Assembly: GCF_001650875.1 (NCBI RefSeq)
Contig: NZ_LXYI01000015.1
Location: 1 to 64,000 of the forward strand
Direction: 5' to 3'
Source: Sulfitobacter sp. EhC04
Lineage (GTDB): Bacteria > Pseudomonadota > Alphaproteobacteria > Rhodobacterales > Rhodobacteraceae
DNA length: 64,000 nucleotides
The position numbers and the translations under genes are program-made. The notes under the pieces were generated by a model. The model was not told the origin of the DNA and searched no databases. It saw only the letters and a program-made list of their open reading frames with translations. Shown here piece by piece: positions 35,241 to 43,877 of the stretch (position 1 is its first letter; each line of letters opens with the position of its first letter).

Positions 35241-35525
35241 GTGCCTGAGATCAAGGACAGTCTGAAGACGGCGTTGCTGCGCTCTGCCGACGTGCCGGCG
35301 GATCGGCTGGAAGGGTCATGCCTGGAGGGAGACAAGATGACCCATGCGGACATTCTGGGTGCATGGGCCGCAATGATGCGGGACCGGCCCGCGTTCAAGG
35401 CAGCGCAGGAGAAGGTTGCGGAATCCAGAAGGCTTTCCATCTTCCATCGCGTCGCGTTGCAGAAGAGCGGTTCAATGGCAATTGGCGGCGGCCTTGGATG
35501 GCAGGGTCTGCGGATTAATGCTTGA
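35241..35525 (+). CDS. Orphan reading frame of unknown function, possibly a gene remnant
   Basis: From GTG 35241 (AGGA seven bases upstream) the frame gives 94 residues, with KTALLRSADVPADRLEGSCLEGDKMTHADILGAWAAMM and later KVAESRRLSIFHRV. The same frame stays open back to 35124 without any ATG, and the upstream codons (DANTFWLVDEFDAIIRAA) also look coding. The true start therefore may have been lost, and this could be the 3' piece of a broken gene. It overlaps the convergent flavoprotein gene by 11 bases. I do not recognise the family. Confidence 0.35.
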   Translation: MPEIKDSLKTALLRSADVPADRLEGSCLEGDKMTHADILGAWAAMMRDRPAFKAAQEKVAESRRLSIFHRVALQKSGSMAIGGGLGWQGLRINA

Positions 35526-36693
35526 CCCAGGCTGCCGCCTGCTGCCCTGCCCAGCGCCCGGTCGCAAGGCAGGCATTGATCAGATAGCCCCCTGTCGGTG
35601 CCTCCCAATCCAGCATCTCCCCTGCCACAAAGACCCCCGGCAGGTCGCGCAGCATCAGATTGTCATCGAGCGCACCAAATCGGACACCCCCGGCGGTCGA
35701 GATCGCCTCAGCCATCGGGCGCAGCCCCGCGTGGCGGATCGGCAGCGCCTTCAGCACCCGCGCGGTGGCCCTCAGACCCTCGGGCAGGGGGCGCGCCATT
35801 TCCTGTATCAGCGCGATCTGCGCCGGTGTCAGGTTCAACACCTTCCGCAGGTGGTTGGACAGGCTGGCCTTGCCGCGCGGCTTTGCCAGGCGCGTCGTGA
35901 TCTCTGGCACAGAGAGGTCCGGCAGCAGGTCAAGCGACAGATCATGCCCTTCGCGCAGCCCGCGCGAGACCGCATAGATGCCGCCGCCCTCCAGCCCCCC
36001 TGCGGACAGGCTCGCCTCCCCCCGCGACTGGAACGGACCGGCGGACCATGCACCGCCTTTGATCGGCGCGCCAAAGTGTCTGACCATATGGTCAGACCAG
36101 TCCACCGCTACCCCGGCATTCGCGGGGGTAAAAGCCGCCAGGTCGACACTCCGAGCGTGCAATATCTCCGCCCATGTGCCGGTTGCGCCCAGTCGCGGCC
36201 AACTGGCGCCACCAAGGGCCAATACGGTCACATCCGCCTGCACCGTCCCGGCACCCTCCGGCGTCTGAAATGCCAGTGCATCGCCCTGCCAACCCTGCCA
36301 GTGCCACCGGGTCCTGATCTGCACCCCAAGCCCGGCAAGGCGTGCCAGCCAGGCCCGGAGCAGCGGTGACGCCTTCATCGAGGTCGGAAAGACCCGGCCT
36401 GTCGAGCCGGTGAAAACATCCTGCCCCAACCCGCGCGCCCAATCCTGCACGGCGCTTGCGTCGAATGCCGCGATGATCGGGGTCAGCGGGGCACGGGCCT
36501 CGGCATAGACTTCCATGAAAGGCGTGGGCGGCTCGTCCTTTGTCAGGTTCAGGCCGGATTTCCCGGCCATCAGGAACTTGCGGCCCACCGATGGCTTGGC
36601 GTCGCACAGCGTGACCTCAAGACCGGCACGCCCCAGCATCTCTGCCGCCATCAGACCAGCCGGGCCTGCGCCGATCACGACGGCACGGCTCAT
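35515..36693 (-). CDS. HI0933-like/TIGR03862-type NAD(P)/FAD flavoprotein
   Basis: This 392-residue flavoprotein has the N-terminal FAD motif AVVIGAGPAGLMAAEMLGRAG, the family's FLMAGKSGLNLTK signature (replacing the RKLLATGGGRCN of relatives), VTVLALGGASWPRLGATG and the C-terminal GVFVAGEMLDWEAPTGGYLINACLATG. The reaction is not established for the family. Its start overlaps the stop of the mscS gene by 4 bases (ATGA). Confidence 0.87.
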   Translation of the reverse strand: MSRAVVIGAGPAGLMAAEMLGRAGLEVTLCDAKPSVGRKFLMAGKSGLNLTKDEPPTPFMEVYAEARAPLTPIIAAFDASAVQDWARGLGQDVFTGSTGRVFPTSMKASPLLRAWLARLAGLGVQIRTRWHWQGWQGDALAFQTPEGAGTVQADVTVLALGGASWPRLGATGTWAEILHARSVDLAAFTPANAGVAVDWSDHMVRHFGAPIKGGAWSAGPFQSRGEASLSAGGLEGGGIYAVSRGLREGHDLSLDLLPDLSVPEITTRLAKPRGKASLSNHLRKVLNLTPAQIALIQEMARPLPEGLRATARVLKALPIRHAGLRPMAEAISTAGGVRFGALDDNLMLRDLPGVFVAGEMLDWEAPTGGYLINACLATGRWAGQQAAAWVKH

Positions 36694-38021
36694 GCCCCTG
36701 CCCTGGGCAAACCACCTTTGATCTCGACCACGCGCTGGGGATAGGGAATCTCGATATTCGCGTCCTTGAGTGCGTTCCAGACCAGGAACAGCACGTCGGA
36801 GGTGTATTTGTTCGGCCCGTCATCCAGCCCGTTCACCCAGAACTCCACCGCGAAATCCACACCGCTGTCGCCAAAACCGCGCAGCTCGCAATCGGGCGGG
36901 TATGGTGCATCCAGCACTTCCGGGTGTGTGGCCACTGCGGCCTCGACCAGGGCGGGCACCCTGTTGATATCGGTGTCATAGCTGACAGAGAATGCTGCCT
37001 CGTATCGGTTGGCCGATCCGGCATCGGAGTAATTTGCCACGCGGGTGGTGATGAAATCCTCGTTCGGCACCACAATCCAGCGGCCATCGAAGGTTTCCAG
37101 AATGGTGGCACGGGCCATCATCTTGACGATCTTGCCCGCTTCGCCCCCGTCAAGTTCCACAAAATCACCGACGGTCGCCTGCCCCTCGACCAGCAGGATC
37201 ACCCCCGAGATGAAATTCGACGCGATCTTTTGCAGGCCAAAACCCAACCCCACCCCGATCGCACCACCCAGAACGGCCAGGGCACCCAGGTTGATGCCCA
37301 TGATGTTCATCAGCAACAGGAAGGCGACGGCAAAGATCGTGAACTCGACTGTCTTGATCAGCAATTGCCGGATCGAGGGGCGCATTTCCTCGTTCTGAGC
37401 GATGATCTGCGTGGTCTGGGTGTTCGACCATTGTCCCAGCCAGAACAGGAATGTCCCGGCAATGACGCCCCGTGCGACCGTGATCAGCGAAAAGCGGATA
37501 TTGCCGACGCCCACGATGGTTTCGGTCAGCGCGGTGTTCACGACTTCCAGCAGGCCCAGGGCATAGATCGCCATGATCGGCAGCAGGATAAAGCGCCCCA
37601 TGGTCTTGAGCAGCGGATCGGTGATGATGTCGCGCACCAGCGCCCGCGCGGCCAGAAACAGGAACAAACGCTTGCCAAAGGCGATGACAGCGCCAGAGTC
37701 GAACAGGGACCTGACAATGCTTTCTCCGATTCCTGTCAGCGCATAGGCCATCAGCGGAGAGAGCAGCGGCAGAAACAACAGGACAAACCGGCGCGGCGCG
37801 GCAAAGATGTTGGCACTGTCGCCGGGGTCGATCACCCGCTGCAATGCAGGTTTCAACCGCGCCGAGATCAGCGTGGCAAGCAGCCATGCCGCCACAAGCA
37901 GTGCAAACTGAGACCACGCCGCCGGGCTCAACAACCAACTGAGCGCAAGTTCCCAGCCCTGCACGGCATAGCCATAGGCCTGCTGCACGATTTCAGGCTG
38001 CGCAGAAAGGTCGAACTCCAT
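36690..38021 (-). CDS. Mechanosensitive channel, MscS family
   Basis: The 443-residue protein has several N-terminal hydrophobic helices, then the MscS pore helix and beta domain: GALAVLGGAIGVGLGFGLQKIASNFISGVILLVEGQATVGDFVEL and RATILETFDGRWIVVPNEDFITTRVANYSD. The extended N-terminus (about 230 residues with four or five helices) places it with larger MscS-like channels such as YbdG/YnaI. These channels release solutes on hypo-osmotic shock. AAGG eight bases before ATG 38021 favours this over the ATG at 38027. Confidence 0.88.
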   Translation of the reverse strand: MEFDLSAQPEIVQQAYGYAVQGWELALSWLLSPAAWSQFALLVAAWLLATLISARLKPALQRVIDPGDSANIFAAPRRFVLLFLPLLSPLMAYALTGIGESIVRSLFDSGAVIAFGKRLFLFLAARALVRDIITDPLLKTMGRFILLPIMAIYALGLLEVVNTALTETIVGVGNIRFSLITVARGVIAGTFLFWLGQWSNTQTTQIIAQNEEMRPSIRQLLIKTVEFTIFAVAFLLLMNIMGINLGALAVLGGAIGVGLGFGLQKIASNFISGVILLVEGQATVGDFVELDGGEAGKIVKMMARATILETFDGRWIVVPNEDFITTRVANYSDAGSANRYEAAFSVSYDTDINRVPALVEAAVATHPEVLDAPYPPDCELRGFGDSGVDFAVEFWVNGLDDGPNKYTSDVLFLVWNALKDANIEIPYPQRVVEIKGGLPRAGA

Positions 38022-38249
38022 CACCATTACCTTGTTTCATTCAGCAAATACGCCATCCTCATGCCCGGACGGCAGCAAAGGATCAAGGATTTTGCATAGG
38101 GTCAGAACGTACCGCACCCGGTTTGCCGTCTCTCAAGGCGTGGGATTCCAGCAAAGGTGCCGCACAGACAGGACATGTCCGCTGTGAAACCCTGCGCCGA
38201 AAAAAATGCCGACAGCTTTGTCGCGTCCTGCCTGCAATATCCACAGGCT

Positions 38250-38864
38250 CTAACCTCCGCAGCACATCCGCTTGATCCCGGCCGCGATCTCGGGCCTGGC
38301 GGCCACAGTGTCGGCCGTGAGGTCGCGGGCATGTTCCAGCAAGGCGTCGGGCGCGACAATCCGGTCGATCAGGCCAAAGGAAAGCGCGTCTTCCGCCGTG
38401 ATCTTTTGCCCGCCCATCAGGATCAGCTTGGTACGTGCGGGCCCTATGAGGGCCGCCATGCGCACCGGGTCGGACGGCTGCGGCAGGAACCCCAGCTTCA
38501 TCACCGGATAGAAGAACTTTGCCTCCGGCACCGCGATACGGATGTCGCAGGCCAGGGCCATGCCCATGGCACCGCCCGCAAGGGTGCCGTTCAGCGCCGC
38601 GACGGTCAGCCCAGGCAGGGCCGCAATCGCGCCGGACAGGCGTTCCCATATGTCAGAAGTGGCGAGGCCTGCGCGGGCGGCCTCCAGATCGGCACCGGCG
38701 CTGAAAACACGGCCCGTGCCGGTCAGGATCACCGCCCTGGCCTCTGTCGCCGCCTCCATCACCTCCGCCAGCTCGCTGAGCATGGCATGGGTCAGCGAGT
38801 TGGCCTTGTCGGGGCGGTTGATGGTGACGGTCCAGATGTCACCCGCGCGGTCACAGAGGATCAT
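38250..38864 (-). CDS. Enoyl-CoA hydratase/isomerase-family protein lacking both catalytic Glu
   Basis: This 204-residue crotonase-fold protein is short for the family (usually about 260), ending after the core with KRMCCGG. The oxyanion-hole segments are kept (VFSAGADLEA and NGTLAGGAMGMALACD). However the two acid/base glutamates of enoyl-CoA hydratase are replaced: Gly in GGAMG and Val in AKFFYPVMKLG. Hydratase activity is therefore doubtful; another crotonase-type reaction or a non-enzymatic role is possible. ATGA overlap with the SDR gene. Confidence 0.82.
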   Translation of the reverse strand: MILCDRAGDIWTVTINRPDKANSLTHAMLSELAEVMEAATEARAVILTGTGRVFSAGADLEAARAGLATSDIWERLSGAIAALPGLTVAALNGTLAGGAMGMALACDIRIAVPEAKFFYPVMKLGFLPQPSDPVRMAALIGPARTKLILMGGQKITAEDALSFGLIDRIVAPDALLEHARDLTADTVAARPEIAAGIKRMCCGG

Positions 38865-39610
38865 ATCAGACCCACGGCGCGGCGGATGTCCTCGTCCCGC
38901 AGCGAAATCTCGTCACCCTTGAACCGGTCGGCTTCGACACTGCACATCCACAACAGGCACCGTGCGGGCCAGTCGGCGGGAATATGGTCTTCCCAGGCCA
39001 GCTTGCTGACCGGATTGATGCCGGAGGCCTTGATCTCGCGCTGCATCTGCGTCGCAACGGTGCCGGGCGAAAGGCCAATGGCGCGGATGCCGTGTTCGGC
39101 CTCTTCCTTGTCAAGGCAGCGGTTCAACATGTTGACCGCCGCCTTGGAGGCGCAGTAGTGGCTCCAGCCTTCGATCGCGCCATGGGCCGCCCCGGAGGAG
39201 ATCGTCAGGATCGACCCGCCGCCCGCTTCGCGCATCGCGGGCAGCACCGCATGGATGCCGTTGAACACGCCCTTGAGGTTGATGTCGATCACCTGCCCCC
39301 AATCGGCGGGATCAACGTCAGCGAGACGCGAAATGGGTTCGATCACGCCGGCATTGTTGATCAGCACGTCCAGACTGCCGAAGGCGCTTTGCGCGGTAGC
39401 GACCGCCGATGACATTTCGCCGTATCGCGCCACATTGCAGGGAATCGCAATCGCCTTGTCTCCGATTTCCCCCACCAGATCGCTCAGCGCGTCCTGTGAC
39501 CGCGCCAGCAGTACCACATTTGCCCCCGCTTGGGCGAAAACCCGCGCAGTTTCGGCGCCGATGCCACGGCTTGCACCTGTGATCATAACTGTCTTGCCGG
39601 TCATATCCAT
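38861..39610 (-). CDS. SDR-family oxidoreductase
   Basis: The 249-residue short-chain dehydrogenase has the NAD(P)-binding motif VMITGASRGIGAETARVF, NNAGV (DVLINNAGVIEP), the catalytic Ser in SILTISSGAAHG and the YxxxK pair in HYCASKAAVNMLN. The substrate is unknown. Coupled to a crotonase-like protein by an ATGA junction, it may act on an acyl-CoA or a hydroxy acid. GGAG precedes the ATG at 39610. Confidence 0.9.
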   Translation of the reverse strand: MDMTGKTVMITGASRGIGAETARVFAQAGANVVLLARSQDALSDLVGEIGDKAIAIPCNVARYGEMSSAVATAQSAFGSLDVLINNAGVIEPISRLADVDPADWGQVIDINLKGVFNGIHAVLPAMREAGGGSILTISSGAAHGAIEGWSHYCASKAAVNMLNRCLDKEEAEHGIRAIGLSPGTVATQMQREIKASGINPVSKLAWEDHIPADWPARCLLWMCSVEADRFKGDEISLRDEDIRRAVGLI

Positions 39611-39759
39611 TGGATCACTCCTTTGATCGGGGGATGTTTTGCATAGGGTCTTTGCCCTGTGGTAAAGCTGTGAAATGCGATGGTCCACCCCCGTGCGGTA
39701 CTTGACCCTGCGCGCCCTTTGTCAGAGGCTCTGGCCACATTTGCGATAAGGATATTCTC

Positions 39760-41286
39760 ATGTTTCGTCTGAACTCCGCTTCTTTCGGTCTCGCGTTGCC
39801 CGCGATGCTGTTGTCTTCTGCCGCTTGGGCCGATCTGACCCCGACACAGGTCTGGGGCGACTGGCGCCAGTATATGGAGGGCATGGGCTATGGCATCAGC
39901 GCCTCCGAAAACGAGGCAGGTGGCAACCTGACCGTCAGCGATCTGACCCTGGACATGCCGATGCCCGATGAGGGCGGCGCGGTCACGATGACCATGGGCA
40001 CCTTCGAATTCGTCGCGAACGGCGATGGATCGGTGGCAATCGTGATGCCTGCAACGCTGCCCATGGCAATTTCCGCCACCGGCAGTGAAACCGATCCCGG
40101 CTTTACCATGAACCTGGACTACACCCAGTCCGACCATACGATGACGGTCAGCGGGACGCCCGAGAGCATGACATATGCCTATGATGCGGGCACCATTGGT
40201 CTGAAGCTGACAGAGCTGATCGTGGATGGCAAAAGCTATGGCGAGGAAAATGCCAAGATCGACGTCGTTGCGACCGACTTTACCAGCCGGACAACAATGA
40301 CCATCGGTGACATGCGCAGTTATGAACAGACCGGACAGATCGGCGGCGTCACCTATGACCTGTTTGTGCATAACCCCGAACAGACGGGCCAGCTTGCCAT
40401 GGTCGGCAGCATGTCCGAACTGACCCTTGAGGGGGGTGGCATGATCCCGCGCGACAACCTGGATGCATCGGATATGGCGGCGATGATCGCGGCGGGCTTC
40501 GATGTATCGGGCAACATCACCTTTGGCGCCGGCAATACCGACATCAATTTCCAGGATGAGACCGAGGGCGATTTCGCCGCAACCACATCTTCGCAGGGTG
40601 GCGATCTGAGCGTTGAAATGGGTCCGGGCGGCATTGCCTATGCCGGGTCGCAGAAAGACACCAAGATGAACATCAAGGTGGCCGATCTGCCGTTCCCGAT
40701 CGACCTGAGCATGGCGCGCTCCGGTTTCAAGCTGGAAGCGCCCGTTGTCAAATCCGACGACCCGCAGGATTTTGCCTTTGGGATCACGCTGGGCGATTTC
40801 GTCATGTCCGACATGATCTGGGGTATCTTTGACCCCACCGGCCAGTTGCCGCGTGACCCTGCAACCGTCGAACTGGATCTCAGCGGTCAGGCCAAACTGC
40901 TGGTCGACTACATGGACCCCGAAGCGGCAGCAAACCTTGCTGGCCCTCCGGGCGAGGTCAACGCGCTGACGGTGAACACGCTGGTGGTGGATGCCGCCGG
41001 TGCGCGCCTCGAAGGTCAGGGTGACGTGATCTTCGACAACACGGACCAGACCACATTCCCCGGCATGCCGAAACCTGTGGGCGCTGTCGACCTGTCGCTG
41101 GTGGGCGGCAACGGGCTGATGGACAAGCTGGTTGCGATGGGCCTTTTGCCCGAGGAACAGGCAATGGGCGCGCGGATGATGATGGGCCTGTTCGCAGTGC
41201 CCGGCACCGAACCGGACACTCTGAGTTCAAAGATCGAATTCACCGAAGATGGCCAGGTCTTGGCCAATGGGCAGCGTATCAAGTAA
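39760..41286 (+). CDS. DUF2125 secreted protein
   Basis: The 508-residue product has a signal peptide (SFGLALPAMLLSSAAWA) and a long beta-rich body with many Thr, Ser, Asp and Gly residues and Met-rich stretches (DMPMPDEGGAVTMTMGTFEF, MGARMMMGLF). It fits DUF2125, an alphaproteobacterial periplasmic or envelope family with no known function. It has its own terminator. No operon partner is visible. Confidence 0.82.
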   Translation: MFRLNSASFGLALPAMLLSSAAWADLTPTQVWGDWRQYMEGMGYGISASENEAGGNLTVSDLTLDMPMPDEGGAVTMTMGTFEFVANGDGSVAIVMPATLPMAISATGSETDPGFTMNLDYTQSDHTMTVSGTPESMTYAYDAGTIGLKLTELIVDGKSYGEENAKIDVVATDFTSRTTMTIGDMRSYEQTGQIGGVTYDLFVHNPEQTGQLAMVGSMSELTLEGGGMIPRDNLDASDMAAMIAAGFDVSGNITFGAGNTDINFQDETEGDFAATTSSQGGDLSVEMGPGGIAYAGSQKDTKMNIKVADLPFPIDLSMARSGFKLEAPVVKSDDPQDFAFGITLGDFVMSDMIWGIFDPTGQLPRDPATVELDLSGQAKLLVDYMDPEAAANLAGPPGEVNALTVNTLVVDAAGARLEGQGDVIFDNTDQTTFPGMPKPVGAVDLSLVGGNGLMDKLVAMGLLPEEQAMGARMMMGLFAVPGTEPDTLSSKIEFTEDGQVLANGQRIK

Positions 41287-41307
41287 GCTGCGAGCTTCGA
41301 ATTGACC

Positions 41308-41337
41308 AAGAGGCGCGGCGCTGGCCGCGCCTCTTTT
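41308..41337 (+). terminator. Rho-independent terminator of the DUF2125 gene
   Basis: AAGAGGCGCGGC-GCTG-GCCGCGCCTCTT is a perfect 12-bp stem followed by TT, 22 bases after the stop codon. Because it also has A residues on its 5' side it may work in both directions. Confidence 0.88.
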
Positions 41338-41498
41338 CATTTGCAGTGTTCCCCCGGCTGTCGCATGCCGCGCAATTCTGACTGTTCCCGGCGGATTTTC
41401 TGAATTCGGTCAGGAAGCCGTGGCAAGCAATCCTGACCCGACTGCCATGCATTTCCGACCCAGACCGGACCCTTGGCACAGGGTGCGCTGGCGGACAA

Positions 41499-41515
41499 TG
41501 CTGCCGTTCGCAAAG
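41499..41515. repeat. 17-bp string shared with 42-58
   Basis: TGCTGCCGTTCGCAAAG occurs here, just upstream of the alpha/beta hydrolase gene, and at 42-58 in the same orientation. Flanks are not obviously related. Confidence 0.5.
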
Positions 41516-41541
41516 TTCAGGCACATATGCTATTGTCCTGC

Positions 41542-42417
41542 ATGCTTGACCTCAATGACACCACCACGATCGAGGTGAACGGAACCAGCCTCGCCACATT
41601 CCAACAAGGTAGCGGCGACCCTGTCACGCTTGTCCACGGTGGTGTTTCGGACCTACGAAGCTGGTCCGGTCAGATGTCCGCATTGTCGAGGAAATTCCGG
41701 GTTCTCTGCTATAGTCGCCGGTTTCACGCACCGAACGCCCCCATTCCGCCAGACCAGCCGGATACGTTTCAAACCCACGTGGACGATCTGGCCGCGCTGA
41801 TCGACCGCCTTGGGACGGCTCCAACCCATATTGTGGCGCATTCGTGGGGCGGCCTGATTGCACTCGCCCTGGCGACGCAACGCCCCGAGATGTGTCGAAA
41901 CCTGGTTCTGATCGAAGCACCGAGCGTAACCGTTCATCTGGAAATCCCGCCAAAACCGCTGCAATTGCTAAACCTGTTCCTTTCGAACCCGAAACTTGCC
42001 TTTGCGATCGCGAAGCTGGGTGCAGGAACATTTGCGCCTGCGGAAAAGGCATTTCGAAAGGGGGACGACAAAGCCGCCATTGCACACTTTGGCCGGGGCG
42101 TTTTGGGGGATCGGGCATTTGATGGTCTCTCTGAAGAGCGCTACCAGCAGGTCTGGGACAATCGAGGGCCGGACAGAGCGCAGGCTTTATATCACGGCTT
42201 TCCCGATTTGCGTAACGCACCGCTCTCGCGTGTCACGATGCCCGTCCTGTTGCTCAGCGGAAACTCAAGCCCGGTTGTATTTCGGCGGTTGAATGATGCT
42301 TTGGCTGACAGGCTGCCCAATGCGATCCATCGCATAATACCCAATGCGTCGCATATCGTTCAGGAGGATGCCCCTGATGAAGTAAATGCCCAGATAGCAG
42401 GATTCCTGAAAACGTAA
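41542..42417 (+). CDS. Alpha/beta hydrolase
   Basis: This protein of about 291 residues has the alpha/beta-hydrolase fold: VTLVHGGVSDLRSWSGQM (oxyanion region), nucleophile elbow IVAHSWGGLIALAL, a late VLLLSGNSSPVVF strand and the catalytic His in IIPNASHIVQEDAPDEV. The substrate is unknown. Start is uncertain: ATG 41527 or 41542, neither with a clear ribosome site. Codon use is visibly less GC-biased than that of neighbours (many ATA, TTT, CTA codons), and it sits in front of a conserved envelope operon next to a dispersed repeat, so recent acquisition is likely. Confidence 0.85.
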   Translation: MLDLNDTTTIEVNGTSLATFQQGSGDPVTLVHGGVSDLRSWSGQMSALSRKFRVLCYSRRFHAPNAPIPPDQPDTFQTHVDDLAALIDRLGTAPTHIVAHSWGGLIALALATQRPEMCRNLVLIEAPSVTVHLEIPPKPLQLLNLFLSNPKLAFAIAKLGAGTFAPAEKAFRKGDDKAAIAHFGRGVLGDRAFDGLSEERYQQVWDNRGPDRAQALYHGFPDLRNAPLSRVTMPVLLLSGNSSPVVFRRLNDALADRLPNAIHRIIPNASHIVQEDAPDEVNAQIAGFLKT

Positions 42418-42530
42418 GTTGGACCCGATCCCGCCATTCCTGCGCCCGGAGCACGCCAATCGGGCCGCTGCCCTTGCCCTTGTGACCATTGGCGATTACC
42501 TCTGCGCCTACCCCGATTGGAGCCTGCCTC

Positions 42531-43877
42531 ATGTCACAGCCCCTCGATGCGCTGACCAAATCCCTGTTGCTTGCCGCCGGCAAGGCAGGCGCGGACGCGG
42601 CAGATGCCAAGGCCGTGCGCGCGACGTCTGTTTCTGTCGATGTGCGCGGCGGTCTGCTGGAGCAGGCCGAGCGCGCGGAGGGCACCGACATCGGCCTGCG
42701 TGTCTTTGTGGGAAAACGATCTGCCACGGTTTCGGCGTCGGATACATCTGAACGCACGATGGAGGAAATGGCCGTGCGCGCGGTAGCCATGGCCCGCGAG
42801 GCCCCCGAAGACCCCTATGCCGGGTTGGCCGAGCCTGAGCAGCTTGCACGGGGTTGGGACATCGAAGCCCTGCAACTGGTCGACCCGGCAGAGGAACCCT
42901 CGCCCGAGGCCCTGCAAGAGGACGCGGCCGCCACCGAAGCTGCGGCGCTGGCCGTCAAGGGCGTCAGCCAGGTGCAATCCGCCAGCGCCGGATACAGCGC
43001 GCAGCAGATATTTCTGGCCACGACAAACGGTTTCGAAGGCGGCTATGGCCGCACCAACCGGGGGCTGTCCTGTGTTGCCATCGCGGGCAGCGGCAGCGGT
43101 ATGGAACGTGATTATGATGGCGACAACCGCATCTTTCAATCGGACCTGCGGGATGCCGACGACATTGGCCGGACCGCGGCGCAGCGCGCCCTTGCAAGGC
43201 TTGATGCGCGCAAGCCGCCCACCGGAGCATATCCCGTCCTTTTCGACGAACGCGTCGCATCCTCGCTAATCGGCCATCTGCTGGGCGCAGTGAACGGCAA
43301 CGCCATAGCGCGCGGCGCGTCATACCTGCGTCACGCGCTGGGGGAGGCCGTCCTGCCCGATCACCTTTCGCTGATCGAAGATCCGCACCGCCCCCGTGTC
43401 GGCGGGTCGCGCCCCTTCGACGGCGAAGGATTGCCGACCCAGCGCCGCATGATCGTGGAGAACGGCGTGCTCACGGGCTGGACGCTCGACCTTGCCACCG
43501 CGCGCAAACTGGGCATGGCACCGACCGGCAACGGGGCGCGCAGCACCTCTTCGGGGCCGTCGCCCACCACCTGGAATGTGGCCCTGACCCAAGGCACGGC
43601 CAGCCGTGACGACCTGATCCGCGAGATGGGCACCGGTCTGCTGGTCACCTCGATGATCGGGTCGACGATCAATCCGAACACGGGCGATTATTCGCGCGGG
43701 GCCAGCGGCCTGTGGGTCCAGAACGGCGAGATCACCCATGCGATCAACGAATGCACCATTGCGGGCAACCTGCGGGACATGCTGCGTGCGATTGTCCCCG
43801 CCAATGACGGGCGGCCGCACCTGAGCCGGGTCGTGCCGTCCTTGCTGGTGCCGGGGATGACCCTTGCCGGCGCGTGA
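42531..43877 (+). CDS. pmbA: TldD/PmbA-family protein (PmbA/TldE type)
   Basis: The 448-residue protein matches the PmbA (TldE) branch: LTKSLLLAAGKAGADAADAKAVRATSVSVDVRGG, ERAEGTDIGLRVFVGKRSATVSASD and the C-terminal STINPNTGDYSRGASGLWVQNGEITHAINECTIAGNLRDML. The metal-binding HExxxH motif of TldD is absent, as expected for the non-catalytic partner. TldD/TldE proteolyse peptides and mature microcins. GGAG precedes the ATG at 42531. It is the first gene of the pmbA-phosphatase-DUF4170-waaA-lpxK cluster typical of this family. Confidence 0.87.
   Translation: MSQPLDALTKSLLLAAGKAGADAADAKAVRATSVSVDVRGGLLEQAERAEGTDIGLRVFVGKRSATVSASDTSERTMEEMAVRAVAMAREAPEDPYAGLAEPEQLARGWDIEALQLVDPAEEPSPEALQEDAAATEAAALAVKGVSQVQSASAGYSAQQIFLATTNGFEGGYGRTNRGLSCVAIAGSGSGMERDYDGDNRIFQSDLRDADDIGRTAAQRALARLDARKPPTGAYPVLFDERVASSLIGHLLGAVNGNAIARGASYLRHALGEAVLPDHLSLIEDPHRPRVGGSRPFDGEGLPTQRRMIVENGVLTGWTLDLATARKLGMAPTGNGARSTSSGPSPTTWNVALTQGTASRDDLIREMGTGLLVTSMIGSTINPNTGDYSRGASGLWVQNGEITHAINECTIAGNLRDMLRAIVPANDGRPHLSRVVPSLLVPGMTLAGA

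Noticed and set aside
38090-39650. 14-base string TTTTGCATAGGGTC at 38090-38103 and 39637-39650, both upstream of minus-strand genes
   Set aside because: Several 14-base repeats are expected by chance in 64 kb, and the distances to the two start codons differ (about 70 and 27 bases).
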